Source of the DNA: a marine actinobacterium MedAcidi-G1 | GTDB lineage: Bacteria; Actinomycetota; Acidimicrobiia; Acidimicrobiales; MedAcidi-G1 | Direction of reading: 5' to 3' | Assembly (NCBI GenBank): GCA_000817085.1 | Contig: JUEM01000009.1 | Coordinates: 1-64,000 of the forward strand | DNA length: 64,000 bases | Shown: piece by piece, positions 16,333 to 25,345 of the stretch | How the letters are laid out: each line of letters starts with the position of its first letter | Numbering within the stretch: position 1 is the first letter of the stretch | Translations under genes and position numbers: made by a program | The notes under the pieces: generated by a model | Seen by the model: the letters and a program-made list of their open reading frames with translations, nothing else | Told to the model about the DNA's origin: nothing | The model's database searches: none

Positions 16333-17567
16333 GTAAATCTAATTTCGACTCCAAAGTTATCAAAAAAGGTTTCCCCCTCTTAGAGCGCTCAGTCAATGGC
16401 AGTCCAATTGTTTATCTTGACTCTGCTGCTACCTCTCAAAAACCAATCGAAGTAATCGAACGGATGAATGATTATTACAAAGAAATAAATGCAAATGTCC
16501 ACAGAGGCGCCTACCACATTGCAGAACTTGCGACTGCAGAGGTTGAAGAAACACGCCAGAAGCTGCATCGTTTCATTAACTCTTCCTCTACAAAAGAAAT
16601 AATTTTCACAAAAAACGCTACCGAAGCAATAAATCTGGTTGCCTATAGTTGGGGACGCAGCGAACTAAATGAAGGTGACGTGATTCTTTTAAGCTCGCTA
16701 GAACACCACTCGAATATAGTTCCATGGCAGCAGCTCTCTAGCGAACGAAATATAGAAATCCGTTGGATTCCCATAACTCACGATGGGAGACTTGATTTAG
16801 AAAATATTGACGAATTGCTAAAAGGGGTAAAACTTCTTTGCGTAACTTCCGTTTCTAACGCCTTGGGCACTATAAACCCTGTAAAAGAACTTATTGAGGC
16901 AGCCCACAAAGTAGGTGCGCTCTGCCTTGTTGATGCGTGTCAGTCAGCACCCCATTTTGAAACTGATGTAACCGACCTAGATGCTGATTTTATAGCTTTT
17001 AGCGGACACAAAATGTGTGGGCCTACCGGCATTGGTGTTCTTTGGGGACGCTTGGAAATACTTGAAAATATGCCTCCTTTTCTTGGTGGAGGTGAAATGA
17101 TTTTGAACGTCACCTCTGATGGTTTCACCCCTAATGAGCTTCCTTGGAAATTTGAAGCAGGAACTCCACCCATTGCTGAGATAATCGGTCTTGGCGTCGC
17201 CATTAGTTACCTAGAAAAAATCGGGATGGGGGCAATTCGGGAGCACGAGCAAAAACTCACTTCTTATGCTTTGCAAATGTTAAATGACAGATTTGGCAAT
17301 GATTTAGTCATACACGGCCCCGAGAGCTCACTTGAGAGGTCAGGTGTTCTTTCTTTATCTTACCGTGATGTACATCCTCATGATTTGAGTCAAGTTCTAG
17401 ATCAACATGGCGTTTGCGTACGGGCTGGACATCATTGTTGCAAACCTTTGATGAAACTTATGGGACTGCCTGCCACAGCTAGAGCTTCCTTATATATTTA
17501 TAACGACGAGTCTGACATAGACGTTTTAGCCGATGCTATAAATGAAGCTGGGAAAATTTTTGCTTAA
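16329..17567 (+). CDS. sufS: Cysteine desulfurase SufS
   Basis: A PLP enzyme that takes sulfur from cysteine as a persulfide for Fe-S assembly. 412 residues. LDSAATSQKP, LEHHSNIVPWQ and the PLP-lysine motif AFSGHKMCGPTGIGVLWG are present. The catalytic Cys loop VRAGHHCCKPLM is that of group II (SufS) desulfurases. It follows sufC with a 4-bp overlap and precedes sufU by 18 bp. Confidence 0.96.
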   Translation: MSKSNFDSKVIKKGFPLLERSVNGSPIVYLDSAATSQKPIEVIERMNDYYKEINANVHRGAYHIAELATAEVEETRQKLHRFINSSSTKEIIFTKNATEAINLVAYSWGRSELNEGDVILLSSLEHHSNIVPWQQLSSERNIEIRWIPITHDGRLDLENIDELLKGVKLLCVTSVSNALGTINPVKELIEAAHKVGALCLVDACQSAPHFETDVTDLDADFIAFSGHKMCGPTGIGVLWGRLEILENMPPFLGGGEMILNVTSDGFTPNELPWKFEAGTPPIAEIIGLGVAISYLEKIGMGAIREHEQKLTSYALQMLNDRFGNDLVIHGPESSLERSGVLSLSYRDVHPHDLSQVLDQHGVCVRAGHHCCKPLMKLMGLPATARASLYIYNDESDIDVLADAINEAGKIFA

Positions 17568-17585
17568 AACTGATTTGGAGAAATC

Positions 17586-18050
17586 ATGACTGGGCTTGAA
17601 GATTTATACAAAGAGGTAATTCTCGATCACTATCGGAGTCCTAGGAATAAAGGTGAACTACCAACGCCTCCAGCAATTATGGAAGAGGGTTTTAATCCTC
17701 TTTGTGGAGATGATGTGAAAGTCTATGTACTTCTTGAGGGCAAAGTGATAAAAGAAATTCGCATAGGTGGACAAGGATGTTCTATAAGCCAAGCTTCCGC
17801 TTCAATGATGACAGAATCTGTCATTGGGAAGACTTTGGATGAAGCAAAAGGTGTGTTTGAACGATTTAAAGAAATGATGTCCATCCATGAAAATGATTTA
17901 AATTCAGAAGAAAATAGCTCAGACGGAGCACCATCTTCTTTAGGGGACCTGGAGGCCTTAAAAGGTGTGGTTAAATACCCAGTAAGAATTAAATGTGCAA
18001 CCCTCGGGTGGAACACTTTTGATCAGATACTTAGTTCAGTGGAGAATTAA
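17586..18050 (+). CDS. sufU: SufU zinc-dependent sulfurtransferase / scaffold
   Basis: Accepts sulfur from SufS through a zinc-bound cysteine in the Gram-positive SUF system. 154 residues. It has LYKEVILDHYRSPRNKG, the metal-binding NPLCGDDV, GQGCSISQASASMM, and RIKCATLGWNTF, giving the Cys-Asp-Cys-Cys ligand set. The long spacer before the last Cys is typical of SufU rather than IscU. It ends 4 bp inside the convergent pterin dehydratase gene. Confidence 0.95.
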   Translation: MTGLEDLYKEVILDHYRSPRNKGELPTPPAIMEEGFNPLCGDDVKVYVLLEGKVIKEIRIGGQGCSISQASASMMTESVIGKTLDEAKGVFERFKEMMSIHENDLNSEENSSDGAPSSLGDLEALKGVVKYPVRIKCATLGWNTFDQILSSVEN

Positions 18051-18337
18051 AGATCTGAAAGAGTCTCCACTTTTTCTACAAATTTAAGGTCAAGGGCGGT
18101 TAGTCCGCCTGCGGAATGAGTAGAAATTGAAATAGATACTTTGTTCCAAGAGTTTGACCAATCGGGGTGATGGTCAATACTCTCAGCTATCTCAGCTACC
18201 TGGACCATAAATTCAAATGCTTCACGAAAGTCGCCAAACGTAAACTCTTGTTTCAAACTATCTTCTCGGTACTCCCATTTTGGGAACTTTTTAATTAGTG
18301 CTTCTAACTCTGCTGTATCTAGTAATCGCTCTTGCAA
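18047..18337 (-). CDS. Pterin-4a-carbinolamine dehydratase family protein
   Basis: 96 residues, the usual length. It has FPKWEYREDSLKQEFTFGDF, FMVQVAEIAESIDHHPDWSN with the catalytic double His, and VSISISTHSAGGLTALD with the later His. The family recycles tetrahydropterin cofactor, but in bacteria without aromatic hydroxylase its role is often moonlighting (cofactor repair or dimerisation). It ends the minus-strand SUF arm, one base after sufC copy 2. Confidence 0.92.
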   Translation of the reverse strand: MQERLLDTAELEALIKKFPKWEYREDSLKQEFTFGDFREAFEFMVQVAEIAESIDHHPDWSNSWNKVSISISTHSAGGLTALDLKFVEKVETLSDL

Positions 18338-18338
18338 C

Positions 18339-19082
18339 TTAAACCTTCTTTAAAAACTTTTGATAACCCTCTTCTTCTAATTGAACCGCCAGCTCTGCTG
18401 AACCAGTTTCGACTATCTGGCCATCTACAAGAACGTGAATTTTGTCAGGTTCGAGAATCTCTAACAATCGGCTGAAGTGTGTTATAGCCAGCACACCCAA
18501 TTGACTGTCTTCCGTTGCTTTTTGTATTCGTTTTGAGATTAAAACAAGAGAATCTATGTCTAAACCAGAATCAATTTCATCCAGTATCGCGTAACTTGGT
18601 TTAGAGACTAGGAGCTGAAGTGTTTCATTTCTTTTTTTCTCGCCGCCTGATAAATCAACATTTAATTCTCTATCGACAAAGTTTTCGTCAATTCGCAAAT
18701 TCTTTGCTTCCTCATGAAGCAAAGAAAGCGATTCTTTAGGGTCAAGACCAGATCTGACAGCTCTTTCAGTAATCAAATCTGTTATTTTTACACCCGGCAC
18801 TTCAATCGGCTGCTGCATTGCTATAAACATTCCGGCCTGTGCTCTCTCCCATGTTTTAAGAGGGAGAATATCAATCCCATCAACTGTAATTGAACCGGAG
18901 GTTACTTTATAACCAGGCCGGCCCATCAAAACATGCGCAAGAGTTGATTTGCCTGAGCCATTTGGACCCATAACCGCATGTACTTCAGAAGGCCGTATTT
19001 GAATATCAACCCCTTTCAATACCTCTTTACTCCCTGCATTGGCACAAAGCCCTTCGATGATAAGAAGTTTTTCGTTCGTCAT
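18339..19082 (-). CDS. sufC: SUF Fe-S assembly ATPase SufC, copy 2 (diverged)
   Basis: 247 residues. Walker A GPNGSGKSTLAHVLMG, SufC-type FIAMQQPIEVPGVKITDL, signature VDLSGGEKKRNETLQL, and Walker B AILDEIDSGLDIDSL are present, so it should be active. Identity with copy 1 is clearly partial, pointing to an old duplication or a different origin rather than a recent copy. It overlaps the Rieske-like gene by 4 bp and is in an operon with sufD, so it may form a distinct SufD-SufC complex. Confidence 0.93.
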   Translation of the reverse strand: MTNEKLLIIEGLCANAGSKEVLKGVDIQIRPSEVHAVMGPNGSGKSTLAHVLMGRPGYKVTSGSITVDGIDILPLKTWERAQAGMFIAMQQPIEVPGVKITDLITERAVRSGLDPKESLSLLHEEAKNLRIDENFVDRELNVDLSGGEKKRNETLQLLVSKPSYAILDEIDSGLDIDSLVLISKRIQKATEDSQLGVLAITHFSRLLEILEPDKIHVLVDGQIVETGSAELAVQLEEEGYQKFLKKV

Positions 19083-19393
19083 TCGCCCACCAACACAACA
19101 TCTTTACCAATAACTCGAATCTCGTAGGTTTTTACACTTTTAATAGCTGGAAGGCTCAAAGCTTCACCCGTCTTTAGTGAAAAAAGGCTCCCATGTTTCC
19201 AACATTCCAAAGCGCATTCCTCTATATCCACTTCACCTTCAGAAAGAGCTACATCTTCATGGCTGCAATTATCTTCTATGGCGTAGACTTTTCCATCCAC
19301 TAAGACCAAAGCTAGTTTTTCTTCTTCTAGCTCTACGCGTCGGGGAATTGCTTCTTCAAGTTCTGTTAGTTCGCAAATCTTTAGTTCTTTCAT
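19079..19393 (-). CDS. Rieske-type [2Fe-2S] ferredoxin of the SUF operon
   Basis: A 104-residue single Rieske domain. The cluster motif is CSHEDVALSEGEV...CWKHGS, that is CxH and CxxH. Such non-haem ferredoxins sit between sufD and sufC in many actinobacterial SUF operons and may supply electrons for cluster assembly (family knowledge). It overlaps sufD and sufC by 4 bp each, so the three are coupled. Confidence 0.92.
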   Translation of the reverse strand: MKELKICELTELEEAIPRRVELEEEKLALVLVDGKVYAIEDNCSHEDVALSEGEVDIEECALECWKHGSLFSLKTGEALSLPAIKSVKTYEIRVIGKDVVLVGE

Positions 19394-20664
19394 TGTATAT
19401 CTCGAGACTCAGACCGATTTTGTAGTGCTTTAGTCAAAATAGAAGTAGCTTCTTCAACCAGCAGGGAATCAAAAACTTTAGAAATAACCTCATCAAAGAA
19501 TCCTGCAATAATTAAACGCTCCGCCACTGAAGTCTCTACACCTTTGCTTTCCAAGTAAAAAAGTTGCTCTTCGTCAATTCCTGAAACAGTTGATGCATGG
19601 TTGCAAACCACATCGTTAGTCTCTATTTCGAGGTTAGGAACGCTTTCGGCCCAAGCATTTTCAGAAAGTTTTATATTTCTATTCGTCTGTTGAGCTTTTG
19701 TTCGAATTGCTTCTGGTAAGACTTTTATTAATCCTGAATAAATTGACCGAGAATCTTCATCTAAAGCTCCCTTGAAAAGTAGCTTGCTTGTAGTATCGGG
19801 AGCTTCGTGTTTTTGGAAAGTGCGAAAATCTAAAGTCTGCTCTTTAGTACCAAAATACGCGGCTGCCGAATAAGCTTCTGAGCCTCTCCCCTTTAGATTG
19901 CAACGTATTTCGCTCCTAGCGTAATCACCTCCGAAAGCAGCCGTGAACATTTCAACATAGGAATTTTTTTCAAGTTCAAAATTCTGTTTGGAGACCTGCC
20001 ATGTTTCTTCTCCTAAATCCTGTATCACACAATGTTTCAAACGGCTGTTCTGACCAACATGCACATCCAAAACCGGGACTGAAAGAGATACAGCGTTACC
20101 TGACAAATGATGTTCTACTATTTTCACTTCAGAGTTTTCACCTAAATTAACTACAATTCTTGGACAGGCGACCAAACCTGAAGTAACAGATTGAATTTTT
20201 ATGTATATGGGGGATTCGTGTCTCACTCCATCTGGAACATGTATCACCAAAGTCTCAGGGTTATAAGCACGATTTAAGCAATCGAAGAAGTCTTTCGGCT
20301 TATCAAAATTTTCTTCGATATGAGATAACTCATTACCCATGTTTGCTAAAGACCCTAAATATCCTTGGGAGGAATCTAAAAAGTCACCGCTTTTTGGGTT
20401 CCCTAACCACCCATCATTGATCGAAATCAAGCCCGAATCTTTTATGTCCAAGAAACTTGGCTCAGTTTTTTTGTCATCAGGACTATTAAAAGAGGGATTA
20501 AGAGATTCTAAATCAAGATTGAAAATTTTCGAATATTTCCATATCTCTTGTTGAGGACTTGGGAATTCAGTTTCTGAAAGTTGTTCTAACGCTGAATTAC
20601 GCGCTTTACCGATCGAAACGGTGTCTGGAAAAACATCCTTAATTTGGTTAGAAAAAGGGTTCAA
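19390..20664 (-). CDS. sufD: Fe-S assembly scaffold subunit SufD
   Basis: 424 residues. N-terminal SufD segment FPSPQQEIWKYSKIF matches the 'TPR-EEWRYT' region of the family. The C-terminal core has SAAYFGTKEQTLDFRTFQKH, NVVCNHAS-type DVVCNHASTVSGID, and QLFYLESKGVETSVAERLII, all SufD hallmarks. It lacks the SufB signature. It heads the sufD-Rieske-sufC-PCD operon. The usual partner SufB is not in the window, although sufB normally lies directly upstream of sufD. Confidence 0.93.
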   Translation of the reverse strand: MNPFSNQIKDVFPDTVSIGKARNSALEQLSETEFPSPQQEIWKYSKIFNLDLESLNPSFNSPDDKKTEPSFLDIKDSGLISINDGWLGNPKSGDFLDSSQGYLGSLANMGNELSHIEENFDKPKDFFDCLNRAYNPETLVIHVPDGVRHESPIYIKIQSVTSGLVACPRIVVNLGENSEVKIVEHHLSGNAVSLSVPVLDVHVGQNSRLKHCVIQDLGEETWQVSKQNFELEKNSYVEMFTAAFGGDYARSEIRCNLKGRGSEAYSAAAYFGTKEQTLDFRTFQKHEAPDTTSKLLFKGALDEDSRSIYSGLIKVLPEAIRTKAQQTNRNIKLSENAWAESVPNLEIETNDVVCNHASTVSGIDEEQLFYLESKGVETSVAERLIIAGFFDEVISKVFDSLLVEEATSILTKALQNRSESRDIQ

Positions 20665-20752
20665 TGAAAACCTGCTGGGTATATTTTCGAAAATTCTTAT
20701 ATGAATTTACCCTATCTGTATAGGAATAATTGGGTTTACGCAGGGTATTTAG

Positions 20753-20983
20753 TCACTCTTGAATTAAATGAGATAAAGACCCTGGTTGTATCAGGCAGGT
20801 TCTTTCAAAATCTTCCAATTCACTTTCTTTTAGTCTTATCACTCTTCCCATTCGGTATGCGGGTAAACGGCCTTCATCTATGAACCTGTACAAAGTGGCT
20901 GTCGTAACACCAAGACGTTGAGCAGCTTCATTACTGCTCATCCATTGAACCTTTATATTTGAATTGATTGAGCCATCATCCAT
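20753..20983 (-). CDS. BldC-like / excisionase-family HTH DNA-binding protein
   Basis: 76 residues. A MerR-type winged helix begins with WMSSNEAAQRLGVTTATLYR, then FIDEGRLPAYRMGRVIRLKE, close to the BldC/excisionase pattern. It is probably a small transcriptional regulator rather than a phage excisionase, since no integrase is nearby. It lies 88 bp upstream of sufD on the same strand, in the place where actinobacterial SUF operons carry SufR and SufB; a regulatory link is inference. Confidence 0.87.
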   Translation of the reverse strand: MDDGSINSNIKVQWMSSNEAAQRLGVTTATLYRFIDEGRLPAYRMGRVIRLKESELEDFERTCLIQPGSLSHLIQE

Positions 20984-21114
20984 TTTTGAATATTAGACCA
21001 TCTTAAAATCGATGCTATGCATGCTTATTTCATTTTCTATTCATTAAAAATTTTGTGATTGTGTCTTCAAGACGTATGGTTTGCATGTCGGCAAATGTCT
21101 ATTTATAAGAAAAA

Positions 21115-21570
21115 ATGAACGAAAGTCTGAAAAAAGAATCTGAGACAAGTGAGATTTCTGCCTTAGTTGGGGAATTACCAACATGGTCAACAAAAAAGAC
21201 AGTGTTTCAAATATGCACCTTGTTGCTTCTCTTAGGTTTAATAGTCTATTTCACTATTTTTAGTGACAATGAAAAAGCAGAACGTGTCATTGATCAACCC
21301 ATTACTGTCTCAGAAGATGGTCCGATCATTGAACACTTAGGGTACCGATACCAATTCGGTGAACCAGGAGATGTTGTGGTGGTACGTGAATGCAACGGAA
21401 CCAAATTGCCTTGGTTGTTACGTGTTTCAACCGGAGAGCTTTTCCGTTTTGACAGTTGGGCGACAGTCAATACAAAAGAAGCGTCCTTAGTGCGTCTGAT
21501 AGATAGAGCATCTGGTATAACCGTTATGAAGGACCCAGTATGCGATCAACTACCCATTAATTCTTGCTAA
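21115..21570 (+). CDS. Hypothetical single-pass membrane protein
   Basis: 151 residues. A cytoplasmic N-terminus is followed by one membrane helix (~33-50, ICTLLLLLGLIVYFTIF) and a beta-rich exterior domain: YRYQFGEPGDVVVVRECNG, LLRVSTGELFRFDSWA. Two cysteines near the end (DPVCDQL, NSC) and one in RECNG could form a disulfide. No family is recognised. It is expressed alone, convergent with the GNAT gene. Confidence 0.65.
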   Translation: MNESLKKESETSEISALVGELPTWSTKKTVFQICTLLLLLGLIVYFTIFSDNEKAERVIDQPITVSEDGPIIEHLGYRYQFGEPGDVVVVRECNGTKLPWLLRVSTGELFRFDSWATVNTKEASLVRLIDRASGITVMKDPVCDQLPINSC

Positions 21571-21580
21571 CTAAGTGCAG

Positions 21581-22108
21581 CTAGTTTCTGTTTAATACCC
21601 AAATTCCATGGGGCAATTCTGGAAAAAATGCCAAAATCTTTTCTTCCAAAAATTCAAAACCAAGCCTCTTTGCTACAGCCTGTGACCGATAGTTTTCTGG
21701 CAAAATGCAACTGAATAGTTTGTTTACTTTAAGCTCATCGAATCCGTAGTGCACTGCTGCTTGTCCTGCCTCAGTGGCATAACCTCGTCCCCAATAGTCT
21801 GGGTGGAGTGCCCAGCCAACCTCCACACCTGGCCAGTCATGACGTTCAGGTTTATGTAACCCTGCCCGTCCGACAAATTTTCCTGATCTCTTCTCTTCAA
21901 GTGCCCAGTGCCCCGTGCCGCGCAACTCCCACTGGCCAAGCCATGCTGTCATAGCGTGAAACGCCTCAGAAAGACCATACTCATCTGAAACATGCAAAGC
22001 TTCACGAACTTCACGACTGTCCATCATCGAGAAAAAGTCATTTATATCTCCATCCTTAAATGGTCTCAATATGAGATTTTCTGTCTCTAAAGTCGGACAA
22101 GCTGACAT
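21581..22108 (-). CDS. GNAT-family N-acetyltransferase (RimJ-like)
   Basis: 175 residues of the Acetyltransf_3 type. It starts LETENLILRPFKDGDINDFF, and the acetyl-CoA loop region is EVGWALHPDYWGRGYATEAG, followed by NYRSQAVAKRLGFEF. Such proteins acetylate ribosomal protein N-termini or small amines; the substrate is unknown. It is divergent from the biotin-carrier gene. Confidence 0.9.
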   Translation of the reverse strand: MSACPTLETENLILRPFKDGDINDFFSMMDSREVREALHVSDEYGLSEAFHAMTAWLGQWELRGTGHWALEEKRSGKFVGRAGLHKPERHDWPGVEVGWALHPDYWGRGYATEAGQAAVHYGFDELKVNKLFSCILPENYRSQAVAKRLGFEFLEEKILAFFPELPHGIWVLNRN

Positions 22109-22181
22109 ACCAAGACCCTATACAGAGGAATATTTGATATCCAATATTGCCCTCCAACCAACTTGGTGCTCAAATCTAGAT

Positions 22182-22406
22182 ATGGATGAGATGCAACTAG
22201 AAACACCCGTGCAAGGGACAGTTTGGAAAGTTGTAGCAAAAGTAGGTCAGACCGTTCAAGTAGGAGAAACGGTTCTAATTATTGAGTCGATGAAGATGGA
22301 GATTCCCATCGAATCACCTAGAACAGGAATAGTGCGAAAACTTCTAATCACTGAAGGAGACCAAGTGGAGCAAGACAGTGTCGTCGCCATTTTGGAAGTT
22401 ATTTAG
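22182..22406 (+). CDS. Biotin carboxyl carrier (biotinyl-domain) protein
   Basis: A 74-residue stand-alone biotinyl domain. The modified lysine lies in LIIESMKMEIPIESP, the canonical MKM motif. I chose ATG 22182 because the upstream open frame overlaps the GNAT gene; ATG 22191 is also possible. It is convergent with a carboxyltransferase gene 15 bp away, with which it may form an acyl-CoA carboxylase. A biotin carboxylase subunit is not in the window. Confidence 0.88.
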   Translation: MDEMQLETPVQGTVWKVVAKVGQTVQVGETVLIIESMKMEIPIESPRTGIVRKLLITEGDQVEQDSVVAILEVI

Positions 22407-22421
22407 CGTCTATAGAGAATT

Positions 22422-24020
22422 TTAAGGCCTATATCCAAAACCGGAGGAAGATCTGCCTCTAAGTGGTGCTGCTAGGTTAGCGAATTCGCACAAAAGTGGT
22501 CTGGTTTTAGCGGGTTCTATGATCTCTTCAACCAAAAATGCCTCTGCCGTTCTAAAGGGTGAACGAACCTTATTCAATCTTTCTGTTATCTCTTCAAGTA
22601 GTTGTTCCGGGTTTTCAGAATTTTTCAACTCAGCACTGTAGGCAGCTGCAACTCCTCCTTCAACAGGAAGAGATCCCCAGTCGCCTGACGGCCATGCATA
22701 ACGATATTGGAATCTTTGACCAGGGGAATGAGCTGCACCTGCCACGCCAAAGGCTTTACGTACAAGAATCGAACACCAAGGGACACTTGCTTGATATATA
22801 GCTGCTAAAGCTCGTGCACCATGACGGATCGTTGCCTGTTTTTCAGACTCTGTTCCGATAACGAAACCTGGGTTGTCTACTAAGTGGACAACAGGTAAAT
22901 GAAAAGTTTCAGCGAGGTCGACGAAACGAACAACTTTTTGTGCAGCATCTGCTGTCCAGCCTCCGCCATAGTGATAAGGGTCTCCAGCCAATACAGCCAC
23001 GGGCCAGCCATCTAATCGGGCTAACCCCGTGATTGCAGAACGTCCAAAAGATGATGACATTTCAAAGAAGGAATGCACGTCGAAAACCGACTCTATTATG
23101 TTCCTCATTCTGTAGACTTTTCGCCTATCCCTAGGAATTATGTCATTTAAGTTGGGATCCGTTCGTGACGTGGAGTCCTCCGTTGATAATTTTTCTGAGT
23201 TTTCGAACGTAGAAGATGGCAGATACGAGAGAAACTTTCGCGCGGCTGCAAATGCTTCTTCCTCGGATTCAACTTCATCATCTATCGAACCGTTTCGAGT
23301 TTGGATTTGACTACCTCCCAGACTCTCTTTGTCTACCTCCTCTATTCCTAATGCGTTTACAACTGGTGGCCCTGCTACGAAAAGTTGAGAGAGGTCTTTT
23401 ACCATCACCGAATAGTGGCTTGATACTGCTCGGGCAGCTCCCAATCCCGCCACTGGACCTAAACATAAAGAGACTGTGGGTACCGTCGCGAGATTTGAAA
23501 TCACGTACTCCCATCCAGGGTTTAAAGGCACATAGGTTCTAGCACCTCTTCCATAAGTATTGGCGCTAATTGAGCCCTTGGAATGCTCATTAGGATCGAG
23601 CGTCTTGACAGAACCGCCTCCACCCGTTCCATCAATTAACCTGATTATTGGAAGGTTTAATTCATTGGCCATTTGTTCAGCAGCAACCTGCTTTGTGATT
23701 ATCGATGCATCTGCTGCTCCACCTCTAACTGTGAAGTCGTCTCCTGCTATGACAACCGTTCGGTCGTCAATCCGCCCTCTGCCGAAAATGAAATTTGAAG
23801 CCTGAAGATCAAGTAGGTCTCCATTCTCGTCATATGTGGCTTTACCGGCAATTTTCCCAATTTCATGAAAAGAATCTTCGTCCAGCAAAAGTGCGATTCT
23901 CTCTCTTATATTTAATTTGCCTCTTTCATTCTGGCGTTCAACTTTTTCGCTGCCGCCCATTTTTTCTGCCAAGGATTCACGGAACTTTAATTCTTCTAAT
24001 TCAGGTTCCCATTCTGACAT
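22422..24020 (-). CDS. Acyl-CoA carboxylase carboxyltransferase subunit
   Basis: A 532-residue carboxyltransferase of the AccD/PccB/MccB type that moves CO2 from carboxybiotin to an acyl-CoA. Both crotonase-fold halves are seen: the N-terminal part with LLDEDSFHEIGKIAG, VVIAGDDFTVRGG and LIDGTGGGGSVK, and the C-terminal part with VAVLAGDPYHYGGGWTADAA, HLVDNPGFVIG and FGVAGAAH. Acyl specificity cannot be read. It is followed on the same strand by fatty-acid or aromatic catabolism genes. Confidence 0.92.
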   Translation of the reverse strand: MSEWEPELEELKFRESLAEKMGGSEKVERQNERGKLNIRERIALLLDEDSFHEIGKIAGKATYDENGDLLDLQASNFIFGRGRIDDRTVVIAGDDFTVRGGAADASIITKQVAAEQMANELNLPIIRLIDGTGGGGSVKTLDPNEHSKGSISANTYGRGARTYVPLNPGWEYVISNLATVPTVSLCLGPVAGLGAARAVSSHYSVMVKDLSQLFVAGPPVVNALGIEEVDKESLGGSQIQTRNGSIDDEVESEEEAFAAARKFLSYLPSSTFENSEKLSTEDSTSRTDPNLNDIIPRDRRKVYRMRNIIESVFDVHSFFEMSSSFGRSAITGLARLDGWPVAVLAGDPYHYGGGWTADAAQKVVRFVDLAETFHLPVVHLVDNPGFVIGTESEKQATIRHGARALAAIYQASVPWCSILVRKAFGVAGAAHSPGQRFQYRYAWPSGDWGSLPVEGGVAAAYSAELKNSENPEQLLEEITERLNKVRSPFRTAEAFLVEEIIEPAKTRPLLCEFANLAAPLRGRSSSGFGYRP

Positions 24021-24039
24021 GATTGACTACTTTTACTTG

Positions 24040-25224
24040 CTAGAGGCTTCTGGGGACATTCAAGTACCGCGTGTTATCTCTCATTACAAGCTGCAAATCA
24101 CCATCATTTAAGTCATTGACCTCCTCTAAGTAATCGAGAGGGGTTGGCATACCTTCAATGTGGGGCCAGTCGGAGCCAAAGATGACATGGTCAGCACCCA
24201 TTAATTCAATAATCTCATAAACGTTGTCTTCCCAAAATGGATTCATCCATACATGTTGACGAAAGAGTTCGACTGGATCTTCATCAAACCAGCTGGGAGA
24301 TTTCTTTGCTTGTTGTTTAAGTTTTCTAAAAAGCATGTCTAAATAATCTGCGCCATTTTCGACTGACGCTATGCGTAAATTTGGAAAACGCGTGTACATG
24401 CGTTCCATCGACATCGTAATTAACCAGTCATGTGCGGCTCTTTCAATACTGAAAGCTTTTATTGATGGTCGGTATCGTCCAGTCATGCTGCTCCCAAAGG
24501 CGTCTTCTGCGTAACCTTGGGAGGAATATCCGCTGTCACCCGCATGGATAACAGTTGTGATCCCCGCTTCATTAACACGTGACCAAAACGGATCAAAGAC
24601 TGGGTCTCCGGGAGACAGCTGACTCTCTTGGGTCCAAACCGGTGCTGGCCTCATCACAATAGTTCGCGCTCCTTTTTCTAAACACCATTCCAACTCTGAT
24701 ACTGCTTGATCTATATCCATCAAAGAGATATAAGGTGAAGCAAATATTTTCTCTTTGTAATCGAACCCCCAGTCTTCTTCAATCCACCTATTGAATCCCT
24801 TCATCAGCGCTACAACAGCCTGTGTATCATCTTTTAACAGTTCTTCATAGAGGACTCCTAGTGTTGGAAATAACCATATTGATTCAAGATTTTGAGTCTC
24901 CATGATCTCTAATCTTGCATCTCTATCTATATAAGCTGCCGGAAGGGGCTCTCTGTCTTTTAGGTACTCCATGGGATTTTTACCCTCAGGGTTTCCACGA
25001 AAATATTTATGTAAAGCACCGGGTTTTGCTATTGGATTCCAAGTCGGATTCGTTACAGCCTTGCTTAATTTACCTCCCACCACGTGATACTTTCTGCCGT
25101 CTACTTCTGCCCACTGAACCACTCGGGCCTGCATTTCTTCTGGAACATGGCGAATAAAAGCGTCTTCGCCTTCGTAATAATGGTTGTCACAGTCAAAAGG
25201 TTCGAAAGTTAATTCCCTACTCAT
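24040..25224 (-). CDS. Amidohydrolase_2 family metal-dependent hydrolase/decarboxylase
   Basis: About 394 residues. The metal site begins with FDCDNHYYE (DxDxH-like), VIHAGD holds the barrel His, and IFGSDWPHIEGMPTPLDYLE is the C-terminal Asp motif of the ACMS-decarboxylase-like amidohydrolases. These act on aromatic or cyclic acids by hydrolysis or decarboxylation. Start 25224 was chosen since GGAG lies 5 bases upstream; an in-frame ATG at 25263 lacks a ribosome site. It is in tandem with the carboxyltransferase. Confidence 0.9.
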   Translation of the reverse strand: MSRELTFEPFDCDNHYYEGEDAFIRHVPEEMQARVVQWAEVDGRKYHVVGGKLSKAVTNPTWNPIAKPGALHKYFRGNPEGKNPMEYLKDREPLPAAYIDRDARLEIMETQNLESIWLFPTLGVLYEELLKDDTQAVVALMKGFNRWIEEDWGFDYKEKIFASPYISLMDIDQAVSELEWCLEKGARTIVMRPAPVWTQESQLSPGDPVFDPFWSRVNEAGITTVIHAGDSGYSSQGYAEDAFGSSMTGRYRPSIKAFSIERAAHDWLITMSMERMYTRFPNLRIASVENGADYLDMLFRKLKQQAKKSPSWFDEDPVELFRQHVWMNPFWEDNVYEIIELMGADHVIFGSDWPHIEGMPTPLDYLEEVNDLNDGDLQLVMRDNTRYLNVPRSL

Positions 25225-25345
25225 AATGTCTCCATTTGTGATGGTTACATAAAGGTTACCCACGATGAACTATTCTGGGTTACTGGGAGTGCTTAGATTC
25301 GAATATCATCGTAAAAGGTCACTGCCTTACAAATTGGAGTCTTTT

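Noticed and set aside
20753-20983. Phage excisionase as sign of a mobile element
   Set aside because: No integrase, attachment repeats or phage genes nearby; BldC-like regulator is more likely.
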